A stretch of DNA of 64,000 nt from Phytohabitans kaempferiae (GCF_042433955.1 NZ_JBHLUH010000061.1:62001-126000); one strand, 5' to 3'. Numbered from the stretch's first letter, positions 52,715 to 62,092 are shown. The notes: generated by a model not told the origin, from the letters alone. Program-made: numbers and translations.

Positions 52715-52871
52715 GGACGCGTAGCGTCCGTCCGTTTCCGCGCGCCGGCCGGCGGGGACAGGTTCGGGGCGCCACGGCGAGGGCTCTTTGACCCGGGTGG
52801 CGGTACGGCTCACGATGGTCGGTGTGGTGCGATCATTACCGGACCGGCCGACCGGGCGGCGGCGCGAGAGC

Positions 52872-53873
52872 GTGCCCAGCATCCGTGACGTGGCGGCGGC
52901 CGCGGGCGTGTCGTACCAGACGGTGTCGCGGGTCCTGAACCACTCGCCGAAGGTCAGCCCGGCCACGCGGCAGCTCGTGCTGGACGTGATCGGGCGGCTC
53001 GACTACCGGCCCAACCGGGCGGCACGGGCGCTCGGCTCCGGCCGGGCGGCCGCGGTCACGGTGGTCACGGCCGACACGACCCTGTACGGGTACGCCTCGA
53101 CGCTGCGCGGCATCGAGGAGGCGGCCCGGACGCGGGGGCTGGCGGTGGGGGTACGCGTCGTGGAGTCCGACCGGGGCGACGACGTGCGCCACGCGGTCGA
53201 CTACGTCAGCGACCCCAGCGCGGGCAGCGTGATCGTGGTCGCCTTCGACGGGGCCGGCGCCGGTGTGCTGCGGGCGCTGCCGGCGGCGGTGCCCGCGGTG
53301 GCCGCGACCGAGGCCGGCGGGCTGGCCGACACGCCGCGCACCATGCTCTTCCTGGACGAGCGGCAGGCCGCGGCCGAGGCGACCCGGCACCTGCTCGACC
53401 TCGGGCACCGGACCGTCCACCACGTGGCGATCCCCTCCGAGACCGGCACCAGCGCCCGCCAGGCCGGCTGGCGGGACGTGCTGGAGTCCGCCGGCGCGCC
53501 GGTGCCGCCGGTCGGGCGCGCCGGCTGGGACCCGCGCTCGGCGTACCAGGCGGGGCAGCGGCTGGCCGCTGACCCGGCGGTCACCGCGATCCTCTGCGGC
53601 AACGACGACACCGCGCTCGCCGTGCGCCGCGCGCTCTACGAGTCCGGCCGGGACGTGCCCGGCGACGTGAGCCTGGTGGGCTTCGACGACGTGCCGGGGG
53701 CGGCGTACTGGACGCCGGCGCTGACGACCGTGCGGATGGACTTCGTCGCGCTGGGGCGGGCCTGCCTGGCCGCCGTCGCGGCCGAGGTGACGGGGGAGGC
53801 TCAGCCCGAGCTCGCGCTGGCCGCGCCCCGCCTGGTGGTACGCGAGTCGACCGCGCCGCCCCGGGCGCGTTGA
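52872..53873 (+). CDS. LacI-family sugar-responsive repressor
   Basis: A 333-residue regulator. The LacI headpiece PSIRDVAAAAGVSYQTVSRVLN with the hinge RPNRAARALGSGR is followed by the periplasmic-binding-like core, including LFLDERQAAAEATRHLLDLGH and LVGFDDVPGAAYWTPALTTVR. GTG 52872 is chosen because LacI proteins begin a few residues before SIRDVA; the frame is open to 52788, with ATG 52815 as an alternative. It precedes the glycosidase-transporter operon, whose leader carries two identical operators. Confidence 0.87.
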   Translation: MPSIRDVAAAAGVSYQTVSRVLNHSPKVSPATRQLVLDVIGRLDYRPNRAARALGSGRAAAVTVVTADTTLYGYASTLRGIEEAARTRGLAVGVRVVESDRGDDVRHAVDYVSDPSAGSVIVVAFDGAGAGVLRALPAAVPAVAATEAGGLADTPRTMLFLDERQAAAEATRHLLDLGHRTVHHVAIPSETGTSARQAGWRDVLESAGAPVPPVGRAGWDPRSAYQAGQRLAADPAVTAILCGNDDTALAVRRALYESGRDVPGDVSLVGFDDVPGAAYWTPALTTVRMDFVALGRACLAAVAAEVTGEAQPELALAAPRLVVRESTAPPRAR

Positions 53874-53920
53874 GAAACCTGTTAGTAACAAAAAGGTAAC
53901 GAACCCTTCCCGTCGGTTCG

Positions 53921-53967
53921 TGTGACCGATCACACTCACATCCACCGGGCGCGTGTGACCGATCACA
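53921..53967 (+). promoter_or_regulatory. Two identical LacI-type operators
   Basis: TGTGACCGATCACA occurs at 53921-53934 and 53954-53967. The arms TGTGA and TCACA flank a central CCGA. The 33-base spacing is about three helical turns, so two dimers would bind the same face. They lie between the repressor stop and the first operon ATG at 53987. Confidence 0.75.
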
Positions 53968-53986
53968 TCGATGTTTGGGAGGGTCG

Positions 53987-56146
53987 ATGAAGACGAGAGT
54001 CGGCTGCTGTGTGGCGATGGTCGCGGTGCTCGCCGCGGCGGTCCTGCCGGCGGTCCCCGCCAGCGCGGCGCCGTCGCAGTTGCTGGTGGACCTGTCGGTG
54101 GGCACGGGCGCGCTGCGGTACGGCGCGACCGGTTTCCTCTACGGCCTCGGCGACGAGGGCATCCCGAACGAGACGATGCTGGCCGCGCTGCGCCCGCAGG
54201 TGACCGCGCAGAAGGCGCCGGAGGGCCTCCAGCATCCCAACGGCGACGCGCTCAAGGTGGCCCCGATGTTCCGCCGCGCCGGCGGGCGCGAGATCCAGAT
54301 CTACATGCAGGACATCTACCAGCAGTGGCCGTACGAGAACCTCGGCATCGCCGACTACCTGTCCAAGGTGGACACGATGACCCGCAAGGTGGTCGCCGAT
54401 CCCCACCGCTCGTCCTATGTGTACGTCCCGTTCAACGAGCCGGACCTCATCTGGTACCAGGGGAACCTCAACGGATTCCTCAACGCCTGGCGCACCGTCT
54501 ACCAGCGGATCCGCTCCATCGACCCGTCGGCGCGCATCGCCGGCCCCAACTTCGCCAGCTACCGCTCCGCCGACCTGCGGACCTTCCTCACCTTCGCCCG
54601 GGACAACGGCGTGCTCCCGCATGTGATGACCTGGCACGAGCTGGGCAACGACTTCTTCACCGACTGGCACAACCACTACAACGACTACCGCGCGATGGAG
54701 AGCAGCCTGGGCATCAGCGCCCGGCCGATCAACATCAACGAGTACGGGCGCTCCTCCGGCGACCTGGGCGTGCCCGGCAACCTGGTGCAGTACGTGGCCA
54801 AGTTCGAGGCGTCCAAAGTGGATGCCTGCCTGGCCTACTGGACCACCGCCGGCGGCCTCAACGACCTGGTGACCCGCAACAACCAGGCGACCGGCGGATG
54901 GTGGCTCTACAAGTGGTACGGCGAGCTGACCGGCAACACCGTCGCCGTCACCCCGCCGTCGCCGGGCGGCTCGCTGCAGGGCGTGGCGGCCCTCGACGCG
55001 GGCAAGCGGCAGGCGCGGGTCATCTTCGGCGGCAACAACCCGGCCTCCGGCACGTACGACACCAACCTCGTCGTCCGTGGCCTCGGCGCGGCCAGCTACC
55101 TCGGCTCCACCGTGCACGCGACCGTCTGGGGCGTGGACAGCTCGGGCCTGAACCCGTCGGCCGGGCCGTACCTCGTGCGGGAGGGCGACTACACCGCCAG
55201 CGGCGGGCAGGTGACGATCCCGCTGACCGGGCTCCGGGGCAGCTCCGCCTACCACGTCGTGATCACCCCGAACACCGACCTGTCGGCCGCCGGCCCGTCC
55301 TCGCGCTACCAGGCGGAGTACGCCCGGATCGAGGGCTCGGCCCGGATCGCGTACGGCACCAACACCGGCTACTCCGGCACGTACTTCGTCGAGGGGTACG
55401 GCGCGAGCACCAACGCCAGCACGAAGTTCGTCGTCACCGTGCCCTCGGACGGCTACTACAACCTGGGCCTGCGCTACTCGGCCGGCCCGTACACCGGGGC
55501 GCCGGCCAACCGGTCGGTGCGGCTGCGGCTCAACGGCGCCGACCTGACCGACCTGGCGCTGCCCGGCACCGCCAACTGGAACACCTGGAACACCGTCACC
55601 ACCAAGGTGTTCCTGCCCGCCGGGATCAGCCGGGTCGACGTCAACGCGTACGCCGGCGACGACCGCGACGCCGTCAACCTCGACCACCTCGACGTGACGG
55701 CCACCACCGGCACGGTCACCACGTACCAGGCCGAGGCGGCCGGGAACACGCTCGGCGGCACCGCCGTGGTGGTCAGCGACGGCGCGGCCTCCGGCGGCCG
55801 GTACGTCGGCTGGGTCGGCGCCGGCGCCGCCAACACGTTGCGCTTCAACGGCGTGACCGTGCCGTCGGCGGGCCGGTACCGGATGGTCGTGGGGTACGCC
55901 AACGCCGAGGTGGTGGGGGAGCACCAGTACAACAACAACATCGTCGACCGGTACGCCGACATCAGCGTCAACGGCGGCCCGGCGAGGCGCTCCTACTTCC
56001 GCAACACGCTCGGCTGGTCGACGTACCGCACGGCGGTGGTCGACGTCGACCTGGCGGCCGGCGCGAACACCATCACCTTCGGCAACGCCTCCAGCGGCTA
56101 CGCGCCCAACCTCGACTTCATCCAGATCGCCGCGGCCATCGGTTAG
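53987..56146 (+). CDS. Secreted clan GH-A glycoside hydrolase (GH39-like) with two CBM6/35-type domains
   Basis: A 719-residue exported enzyme with signal peptide to ASA near residue 28 and GGGAGGG before ATG 53987. The barrel domain (about 35-320) has an acid/base Glu151 in VPFNEPDLIWY and a nucleophile Glu252 in NINEYGRSSGDLG, the clan GH-A pattern. A beta-sandwich follows (330-430), then two modules beginning YQAEYARIEGSARI (441) and TYQAEAAGNTLGG (about 576), typical of CBM6/CBM35. It probably trims plant polysaccharide for the co-encoded importer. Family within GH-A is tentative. Confidence 0.8.
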   Translation: MKTRVGCCVAMVAVLAAAVLPAVPASAAPSQLLVDLSVGTGALRYGATGFLYGLGDEGIPNETMLAALRPQVTAQKAPEGLQHPNGDALKVAPMFRRAGGREIQIYMQDIYQQWPYENLGIADYLSKVDTMTRKVVADPHRSSYVYVPFNEPDLIWYQGNLNGFLNAWRTVYQRIRSIDPSARIAGPNFASYRSADLRTFLTFARDNGVLPHVMTWHELGNDFFTDWHNHYNDYRAMESSLGISARPININEYGRSSGDLGVPGNLVQYVAKFEASKVDACLAYWTTAGGLNDLVTRNNQATGGWWLYKWYGELTGNTVAVTPPSPGGSLQGVAALDAGKRQARVIFGGNNPASGTYDTNLVVRGLGAASYLGSTVHATVWGVDSSGLNPSAGPYLVREGDYTASGGQVTIPLTGLRGSSAYHVVITPNTDLSAAGPSSRYQAEYARIEGSARIAYGTNTGYSGTYFVEGYGASTNASTKFVVTVPSDGYYNLGLRYSAGPYTGAPANRSVRLRLNGADLTDLALPGTANWNTWNTVTTKVFLPAGISRVDVNAYAGDDRDAVNLDHLDVTATTGTVTTYQAEAAGNTLGGTAVVVSDGAASGGRYVGWVGAGAANTLRFNGVTVPSAGRYRMVVGYANAEVVGEHQYNNNIVDRYADISVNGGPARRSYFRNTLGWSTYRTAVVDVDLAAGANTITFGNASSGYAPNLDFIQIAAAIG

Positions 56147-56148
56147 TC

Positions 56149-56180
56149 GAGCAACCGGTCAGGAGAGCAACCGGTCAGGA
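56149..56180 (+). repeat. Tandem duplication carrying the ribosome-binding site
   Basis: GAGCAACCGGTCAGGA is repeated exactly at 56149-56164 and 56165-56180, followed by GAGCAGGAGTG at the GH36 start. Each copy ends in AGGAGAG, so the spacer holds three successive Shine-Dalgarno-like sites. Confidence 0.85.
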
Positions 56181-56188
56181 GAGCAGGA

Positions 56189-58288
56189 GTGACCTCGTTG
56201 GAACCCGTCACCAGCCTCGTCTGGGGGCACTCGGCGCTGACGCTCACCGTCGACGTCTCCCCGGACGGGCCGGTGGCCGTGCGCACGCTCGCCGGCGACC
56301 GGCGGCCGACCCCACCACGCGCGACCCAGCCGCTGGTGGAGGTGCTGGTCGCCGGCGAGGGGCGGGCGCACGTGTCGAGCCGCTTCTCGGAGACGGCCAT
56401 CGGGCGGCGGCTGGCGTACGCGGGCAGCTCGCAGCGGCGTGACGGCGCCTGGCGGGAGCTGCGGATCGCCCTGCGGGACGCGCGCACGGGCCTCGCCGTG
56501 GAGACCGTCTTCCGGTCGCTGGCGGGCGTGCCGGCGTGCCAGGTCCGCACCGAGGTCACCAACCGGGGCGCGGCGCCGGTGCTGCTGCTCGGCGTGACGT
56601 CGTTCGCCGCCGGCTTCGGCGCCCGGCCGGTGCGAGACCTCGACCTGGTACGGGGCGACAGCGAGTGGCTCGGCGAGGGCCGGTGGAGTCGCCGGCCGCT
56701 GCGCGAGGCCGTACCCGACCTCGAACTCGCGTTGCACGGCCAGGACGGCCGGGGCCGGGTCGCGGTCACCAGCCAGGGCACCTGGTCCACCGGCACGCAC
56801 CTGCCCACCGGCGGGCTCGTCGACCGGGTCGGCGGCGCGGCCTGGCTGTGGCAGGTGGAGCACAACGGGCCCTGGCGGTGGGAGGTGGGGGAGCGGCGCG
56901 ACGGCGCGTACGTGGCGCTGCTCGGCCCCACCGACGTCGACCACCAGTGGGCGCAGCGGCTCGCCCCGGGCGAGACGTTCACATCGGTACCCGTGTCGGT
57001 GGCCGTCTCCGAAGGCGGCCTGGACGGCGCGGTCGCGGCGCTGACCGCCCACCGCCGCGCGCTGCGCCGCCCGCATCCGGACCGGTCCGCGCTGCCGGTG
57101 GTCTTCAACGACTACATGAACACGCTGATGGGCGACCCCACCACGGCCAAGCTGCTGCCGCTGATCGACGCGGCCGCGGACGCCGGCGCCGAGGTCTTCT
57201 GCGTCGACGCCGGCTGGTACGACAACGGCACCGCGTGGTGGGACAGCGTCGGGGAGTGGCAGCCGTCGCAGACCCGCTTCCCGCGCGGCATCGAGGAGGT
57301 GCTCGCCCACATCCGCGGTCGCGGCCTGGTGCCCGGCCTGTGGCTGGAGCCCGAGGTGATCGGCGTGCGCAGCCCGATGGCCGACAAGCTGCCGGCCGAG
57401 GCGTTCCTGCAACGCGACGGCGTCCGGGTCGTCGAGCACGAGCGGTACCACCTCGACCTGCGCCATCCCCGCGCGGTCGCGCACCTGGACGAGGTGGTGG
57501 ACCGGCTGGTCGAGCAGCTCGGCGTCGGCTACCTCAAGCTCGACTACAACATCGACCCCGGCGCCGGCACCGACCTGGCCACCGAAAGCGTCGGCGCCGG
57601 CCTGCTCGGCCACAACCGGGCGCACCTGGCCTGGCTCGATCGGCTGCTGGACCGGCATCCCCACCTGGTACTGGAGAACTGCGCCTCCGGCGCGATGCGG
57701 ATGGACTACGCGCTGCTGTCCCGGACGCAGTTGCAGTCCACCAGCGACCAGCAGGACTTCCGGCGCTATCCGCCGATCGCCGTGGCGGCCCCGATGTCGG
57801 TGCTGCCGGAGCAGTCGGCGAGCTGGGCGTACCCGCAGCCGGAGATGTCGCCCGAGGAGATCGCGTACACCATGTGCACCGGGATGCTCGGCCGGCTCTA
57901 CCTCTCCGGCCGGCTGGACCGGATGGACGCCGGCCAGCGCGAGTCGGTGCGCGCCGCGGTCCGCGCGCACCAGGCCATCCGGGCCGACCTCGCGACCGCG
58001 GTGCCGCTGTGGCCGCTGGGCCTGCCCCGTTGGGACGACCCGTGGCTGAGCCTGGCCCTGCGTTCCGGGGAGGTCACGTACCTGGCGGTGTGGCGGCGCG
58101 GGGGCGCCACCGCGCCCGTACCGCTCGCCCTGCCGCACCTGCGCGGACGGGCGGTCGACATCGACGTGCTGTACCCGCGGGAGCTGCCCGCCTGGCGGTT
58201 GGACTGGGCCGCCGGGACCGGGTCGCTGACCGTCACCCCCACCGGCGCGGAGCCTGCCGCGCGACTGCTCCGGATCACCGAAGGATGA
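56189..58288 (+). CDS. Alpha-galactosidase, GH36
   Basis: A 699-residue cytoplasmic enzyme. GTG 56189 follows AGCAGGAG. The N-terminal beta-sandwich (1-290) leads to a TIM barrel with NDYMNTLMGDPT, CVDAGWYDNG, the nucleophile Asp452 in YLKLDYNIDPG, the catalytic-side ENCASGAMRMDY and acid/base Asp in STSDQQDFRRYPP, all diagnostic of GH36. It removes alpha-1,6-galactose from imported oligosaccharides. Its stop is overlapped by an ATG (ATGA) upstream of the binding-protein start. Confidence 0.92.
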   Translation: MTSLEPVTSLVWGHSALTLTVDVSPDGPVAVRTLAGDRRPTPPRATQPLVEVLVAGEGRAHVSSRFSETAIGRRLAYAGSSQRRDGAWRELRIALRDARTGLAVETVFRSLAGVPACQVRTEVTNRGAAPVLLLGVTSFAAGFGARPVRDLDLVRGDSEWLGEGRWSRRPLREAVPDLELALHGQDGRGRVAVTSQGTWSTGTHLPTGGLVDRVGGAAWLWQVEHNGPWRWEVGERRDGAYVALLGPTDVDHQWAQRLAPGETFTSVPVSVAVSEGGLDGAVAALTAHRRALRRPHPDRSALPVVFNDYMNTLMGDPTTAKLLPLIDAAADAGAEVFCVDAGWYDNGTAWWDSVGEWQPSQTRFPRGIEEVLAHIRGRGLVPGLWLEPEVIGVRSPMADKLPAEAFLQRDGVRVVEHERYHLDLRHPRAVAHLDEVVDRLVEQLGVGYLKLDYNIDPGAGTDLATESVGAGLLGHNRAHLAWLDRLLDRHPHLVLENCASGAMRMDYALLSRTQLQSTSDQQDFRRYPPIAVAAPMSVLPEQSASWAYPQPEMSPEEIAYTMCTGMLGRLYLSGRLDRMDAGQRESVRAAVRAHQAIRADLATAVPLWPLGLPRWDDPWLSLALRSGEVTYLAVWRRGGATAPVPLALPHLRGRAVDIDVLYPRELPAWRLDWAAGTGSLTVTPTGAEPAARLLRITEG

Positions 58289-58293
58289 ACCCG

Positions 58294-59601
58294 ATGAAGA
58301 GATGGACCAGCCTCGCCGCCGCGGCGGTGCTCACGCTCGGTCTCGCGGCGTGCAGCGACCCGGCCGCGCAGACCACCACCGGCGCCGCCGCCACGTGGGC
58401 CGACCCCACGGCGAAGCTCGACGGCGTCAAGCTCACCATCTGGGCCGCGCAGAACAGCAACACCGTGCCGGAGAAGGTCGTCGAGGGCTTCCAGGCCGCG
58501 ACCGGCGCCACCGTCGAGGTCGTGACCATCCCGGACCCGTACGAGCAGGGCATCCAGACCAAGGTCGCCACCGGCGACAAGCCGGACATCGCCTTCTGGC
58601 AGCCGACCGCATCCATGCTCACCGCCATCAACGCCAGGACGAACCTCCAACCGCTGAACGACGCGCCGTGGCTGTCGAAGATGGCCCCGGACCTGCGCGA
58701 CATCACCGGAATCCTGGACGGCGACCGGTACGCCGCGCTGATCACCAGCCCGGCCGTGGAGGGCGTCTACTACAACAAGGAGGTCTTCGCGGCCAACGGC
58801 GTCACGGCCACGCCGAAGAACTTCGCCGAGATGGTCACGCTCGCCCGCACGCTCAAGGGCAAGGGCGTCACGCCGTTCCACGAGATGGCCGCCGACCGGT
58901 GGGGCACGCAGTGGTGGGTGCAGATCCAGCTCGCCGACGCGGCCAAGGACGGGCTGTGGGCGAAGATGAACACCGGCGAGGAGACCTTCAACAGCCCGGT
59001 CGTGCTCGACGCGATCAGGACGTACAAGTCGCTGATCGACGAGGGGCTCTTCAACGCCGACATCAAGACCGCCACGTTCGAGGACCAGGGGGCAGCGCTG
59101 CTGGCCGGCGACGCGGCGATGGTCGTACAGGTCAACTCCTTCTTCGGCCAGCTCCAGGCGAAGGCGGAAACGGCCACGCTGGACAAGCGGATCGGCTTCT
59201 TCCCGATCTCGCCCTCCGGCAATGTCGGCACCTTCATCCCGGACCAGTCCAACGCGCTCGTGGCGTTCAAGACCGGTGACGCCAAGCGGGAGGCCGCCGC
59301 CCGGCAGTTGCTCGCGTACTGGATGGGGCCGGGCTACGCCGGCTTCGTCACCGACCGCAACACCGTCTCGCTGCAACCGTCGGTGCCCAACCCGGCCGGT
59401 GTGCCGAAGGCGCTGCTGGATGTGCACGCCGCGCTGCCGTCCTCGGTCGGGTCGATGCAGGCGCTCGCGGTGGCCAACCCCGACCTCTACCTCAACCTCG
59501 CCGACATGATCACCGGCACGATGTCACCGGAGCAGGTCGCCAAGGCGACGCAGGACCAGTTCGCCCAGCTCGCCAAGGCGGCCGGGGCACCAGGGTTCTG
59601 A
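58294..59601 (+). CDS. Sugar ABC importer binding lipoprotein
   Basis: A 435-residue family 1 (MalE-like) solute-binding protein. Lipobox LGLAAC (Cys about residue 20). Mature part begins LDGVKLTIWAAQNSNTVPEKVVEGFQAATG and carries DKPDIAFWQP and GVYYNKEVFAANGV. ATG 58294 has AAGGA at good spacing; ATG 58285, overlapping the GH36 stop, is possible. Binds the oligosaccharide released by the operon's secreted enzyme. TGATG overlap with the next gene. Confidence 0.9.
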   Translation: MKRWTSLAAAAVLTLGLAACSDPAAQTTTGAAATWADPTAKLDGVKLTIWAAQNSNTVPEKVVEGFQAATGATVEVVTIPDPYEQGIQTKVATGDKPDIAFWQPTASMLTAINARTNLQPLNDAPWLSKMAPDLRDITGILDGDRYAALITSPAVEGVYYNKEVFAANGVTATPKNFAEMVTLARTLKGKGVTPFHEMAADRWGTQWWVQIQLADAAKDGLWAKMNTGEETFNSPVVLDAIRTYKSLIDEGLFNADIKTATFEDQGAALLAGDAAMVVQVNSFFGQLQAKAETATLDKRIGFFPISPSGNVGTFIPDQSNALVAFKTGDAKREAAARQLLAYWMGPGYAGFVTDRNTVSLQPSVPNPAGVPKALLDVHAALPSSVGSMQALAVANPDLYLNLADMITGTMSPEQVAKATQDQFAQLAKAAGAPGF

Positions 59602-60548
59602 TGGCCACGGCTACCCGCACACCGGCGGTCCAGCGGCTCGCGGTGGCGCCCCCGGCGTCGCCGCGAGCCCGGCGTGGTGCCATCGGGCGGAGCACGCATC
59701 CGATGTGGTTCCTCGCGCCGGCGTTCGCGATCCTGCTGGTCTTCTTCTTCCTGCCGACCGTCTTCAACTTCGTCTACGCCTTCACCGACTGGTCGAGCTT
59801 CAAGAGCCAGATCAACCCGGTCGGGCTGGACAACTTCGAGCAGCTCGCCACCAGCGGCACGCTCTTCCGGGCGCTGCGCACCACCGTCGTGTACGCGCTG
59901 CTGGTCGCCGTCTTCCAGAACCTGTTCGGCTTCGCCCTCGCCGTCCTGCTCGAACGGGACACCTGGCTCAACCGGCTGGCCCGGGTCTTCTTCCTCGTCC
60001 CGGTGCTGATGTCCGCGCTCGCCGTCGGGTACGTCTTCCAGGCGCTGCTCAAGCCGGAGGGGAGCCTCAACCAGCTCGTCGAGGGCGTGACCCGGCAGCC
60101 GTTCGACTACGCGTGGCTGGGCGACACCACGTGGACGATCGTCGTGGTCGCCGCGATACACGGATGGAAGTGGATGGGCCTGTCCATGCTGATCTACCTG
60201 GCCGGGCTGAAGACCATCCCGGAGGACCTGACGGAGGCGGCCCGCATCGACGGCGCGTCCCGGTGGCGCGTGTTCTGGCGGATCCGCTCGCCGCTGCTGG
60301 CGCCCGCGGTCACGTTCAACGTCGCCACCGCGCTGCTCGGCTCGATGAACGGCTTCGACATCGTCCAGGCCACCACCGGCGGCGGGCCGGCCCGTACCAC
60401 CGAGATCCTCAACATCTTCATCTACCGCACGTTCGGCCAGGGCCTGTTCGCTCAGGCCACCACGATGAGCCTGGTCCTGTTTCTGCTGGTGGCCCTGATG
60501 GCGTTCCCGGTGATCCACCTGCTGCGCAGAAGGGAGCGCGTGCTGTGA
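59601..60548 (+). CDS. Sugar ABC importer permease (MalF/UgpA-like)
   Basis: A 315-residue membrane protein with six segments. PMWFLAPAFAILLVFFFLPTVFNFVYAFTDW is the first helix; the EAA loop is EDLTEAARIDGASRWRVFWRIRSPLL. No ATPase gene is in the operon, so a shared multi-sugar ATPase (MsiK-type) encoded elsewhere is expected, as is usual in actinobacteria. GTGA overlap with the next permease. Confidence 0.9.
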   Translation: MATATRTPAVQRLAVAPPASPRARRGAIGRSTHPMWFLAPAFAILLVFFFLPTVFNFVYAFTDWSSFKSQINPVGLDNFEQLATSGTLFRALRTTVVYALLVAVFQNLFGFALAVLLERDTWLNRLARVFFLVPVLMSALAVGYVFQALLKPEGSLNQLVEGVTRQPFDYAWLGDTTWTIVVVAAIHGWKWMGLSMLIYLAGLKTIPEDLTEAARIDGASRWRVFWRIRSPLLAPAVTFNVATALLGSMNGFDIVQATTGGGPARTTEILNIFIYRTFGQGLFAQATTMSLVLFLLVALMAFPVIHLLRRRERVL

Positions 60549-61375
60549 ACAGTGACGCGCCCCTCTGGCGCCGGCTCCAGCCGGTCGTGACCGTCCTGCT
60601 CGTGGTCACGTTGATCGGGATTCCACTGTGGCTGGTCGTGGTGACCGCCGGCAAGTCGCGGGGGGAGGCGCTCGAACCGAACCTGTCGCTTCCCGCGGAC
60701 TGGCAGCTCTGGGCCAACCTCCGGGCGGTCTGGACGGACGGCGACGTGCCGGCCGCGTTCTTCGGCAGCCTGCTGGTCGTCGTGCCCACGGTCGCCGGCG
60801 TACTCACCTTCGGGTCGATGGCCGCCTGGATACTCGCCCGCCGGGCCACGCGCGTCAACGCCGTCCTGTACGCGCTCGCGATCAGCGGCATCGTGCTGCC
60901 CCCGGCGGTGGTCACCGTCGTGCTGCTGCTGCGCCAGCTCGGCCTCGCCGGCACCGCGGTCGGGATGATCGGCGTCTACATGGGCATCTACATGTCCACG
61001 GTGGTCTTCTTCGTCACCGGCTTCGTCCGCACGATCCCCCCGTCGCTGGAGGAGGCGGCGCAGATCGACGGCGCTGGCCCGGTCACGGTCTTCCGGCGCG
61101 TCGTACTGCCGATGCTGCGGCCGGTGCTCGCCACCGCCACGATCCTCATCTGCCTGTACGTGTGGAACGACGTCTTCTACGCGTTCTTCGTCGTCGGCGG
61201 CCGGCTCGACACGCTGCCGCTCAACCTCTTCCAGGTCGCCAGCGCCGGCCTGTACCTCGAGAACTGGCACCTCATCTTCGCGTACGTGCTCCTCATGAGC
61301 CTGCCTCTGATCGCCGTCTTCGCCGTCGCCCAGCGCAAGATCATCTCCGGTATCACCAGCGGCGCGGTGAAGTAG
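60545..61375 (+). CDS. Sugar ABC importer permease (MalG/UgpE-like)
   Basis: A 276-residue permease with six segments; EAA loop PPSLEEAAQIDGAGPVTVFRRVVLPMLRP, and the C-terminal region PLIAVFAVAQRKIISGITSGAVK typical of MalG-like proteins. GTG 60545 overlaps the preceding stop. It is the last gene of the LacI-controlled operon. Confidence 0.9.
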   Translation: MNSDAPLWRRLQPVVTVLLVVTLIGIPLWLVVVTAGKSRGEALEPNLSLPADWQLWANLRAVWTDGDVPAAFFGSLLVVVPTVAGVLTFGSMAAWILARRATRVNAVLYALAISGIVLPPAVVTVVLLLRQLGLAGTAVGMIGVYMGIYMSTVVFFVTGFVRTIPPSLEEAAQIDGAGPVTVFRRVVLPMLRPVLATATILICLYVWNDVFYAFFVVGGRLDTLPLNLFQVASAGLYLENWHLIFAYVLLMSLPLIAVFAVAQRKIISGITSGAVK

Positions 61376-61389
61376 GTCCCCCGGTACTC

Positions 61390-61402
61390 GGGACTTTGGT
61401 CC
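61390..61402 (+). promoter_or_regulatory. DosR/DevR-like box
   Basis: GGGACTTTGGTCC matches the core of the DosR box (GGGACT-WWA-GTCCC) with one deviating central base. It lies 97 bases before the DoxX-like gene start, a plausible activator position for hypoxia or redox control. Confidence 0.45.
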
Positions 61403-61498
61403 TGCCGGGTTGGGGAGTTCCGGCACCGGTGCTGCCGGTGGTGCGCGGGGCACGCTGTGGATGTCGAGAAAACAGGACTTCCACTCCCGGAGGCGACG

Positions 61499-62092
61499 AT
61501 GACCACCAGCAGCGCCGAGGCCAGGGTCCCGGCCCACGCACTCGAACGGGCCGAGGCGCCCGGTCACATGCTCACCACCGCGGCCGCCCGCGCGCTGGCC
61601 GTGCTCCGCGTCAGCACCGGGTTCGTGTTCCTGTGGGCGTTCCTGGACAAGACGTTCGGGCTCGGCTACGCCACGCCGGGCGAGCGGGCCTGGATCAACG
61701 GAGGCTCGCCGACCAAGGGCTTCCTTTCCCACGTCGAGGTCGGACCGGTCCAGTCGCTGGCGCACTCGATCGCCGGCGCCTGGTGGGCCGACACGCTCTT
61801 CATGCTCGGCATGGCCGCCGTCGGCGTCGCCCTGATCGCCGGGGTCGGGCTGCGCGTCGCCGCCGGCGCCGGTTCGCTGATCATGGTCATGATGTGGGCG
61901 GCGGAGTTTCCGCTGGACCGCTTCACCGCGGCGGGCGAGGCGTCCGGATCGACCAACCCGTTCATGGACTACCACCTGATCTACGCCGTCGTCCTGGTCA
62001 TCCTGGCCCTGACCTACGCCGGACACACCTGGGGGCTCGGCCGGCTCTGGGCCCGCCTGCCCTTCGTGCGGCGCAACCGCTGGATGATCTGA
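61499..62092 (+). CDS. DoxX-like membrane protein
   Basis: A 197-residue protein with about four membrane helices. ATG 61499 follows GGAGG. ALAVLRVSTGFVFLWAFLDKTFGLGY is the typical DoxX/TQO-subunit start; GSLIMVMMWAAEFP and the loop NPFMDYHLIYAVVLV also fit. DoxX-like proteins act in quinone-linked or redox-stress reactions. The DosR-like box upstream suggests low-oxygen expression. Confidence 0.82.
   Translation: MTTSSAEARVPAHALERAEAPGHMLTTAAARALAVLRVSTGFVFLWAFLDKTFGLGYATPGERAWINGGSPTKGFLSHVEVGPVQSLAHSIAGAWWADTLFMLGMAAVGVALIAGVGLRVAAGAGSLIMVMMWAAEFPLDRFTAAGEASGSTNPFMDYHLIYAVVLVILALTYAGHTWGLGRLWARLPFVRRNRWMI

Noticed and set aside
53921..53967. CRP binding sites
   Set aside because: TGTGA and TCACA arms are present, but the spacer is 4 bases rather than the 6 of CRP sites; the central CG fits a LacI-family operator next to a LacI gene.
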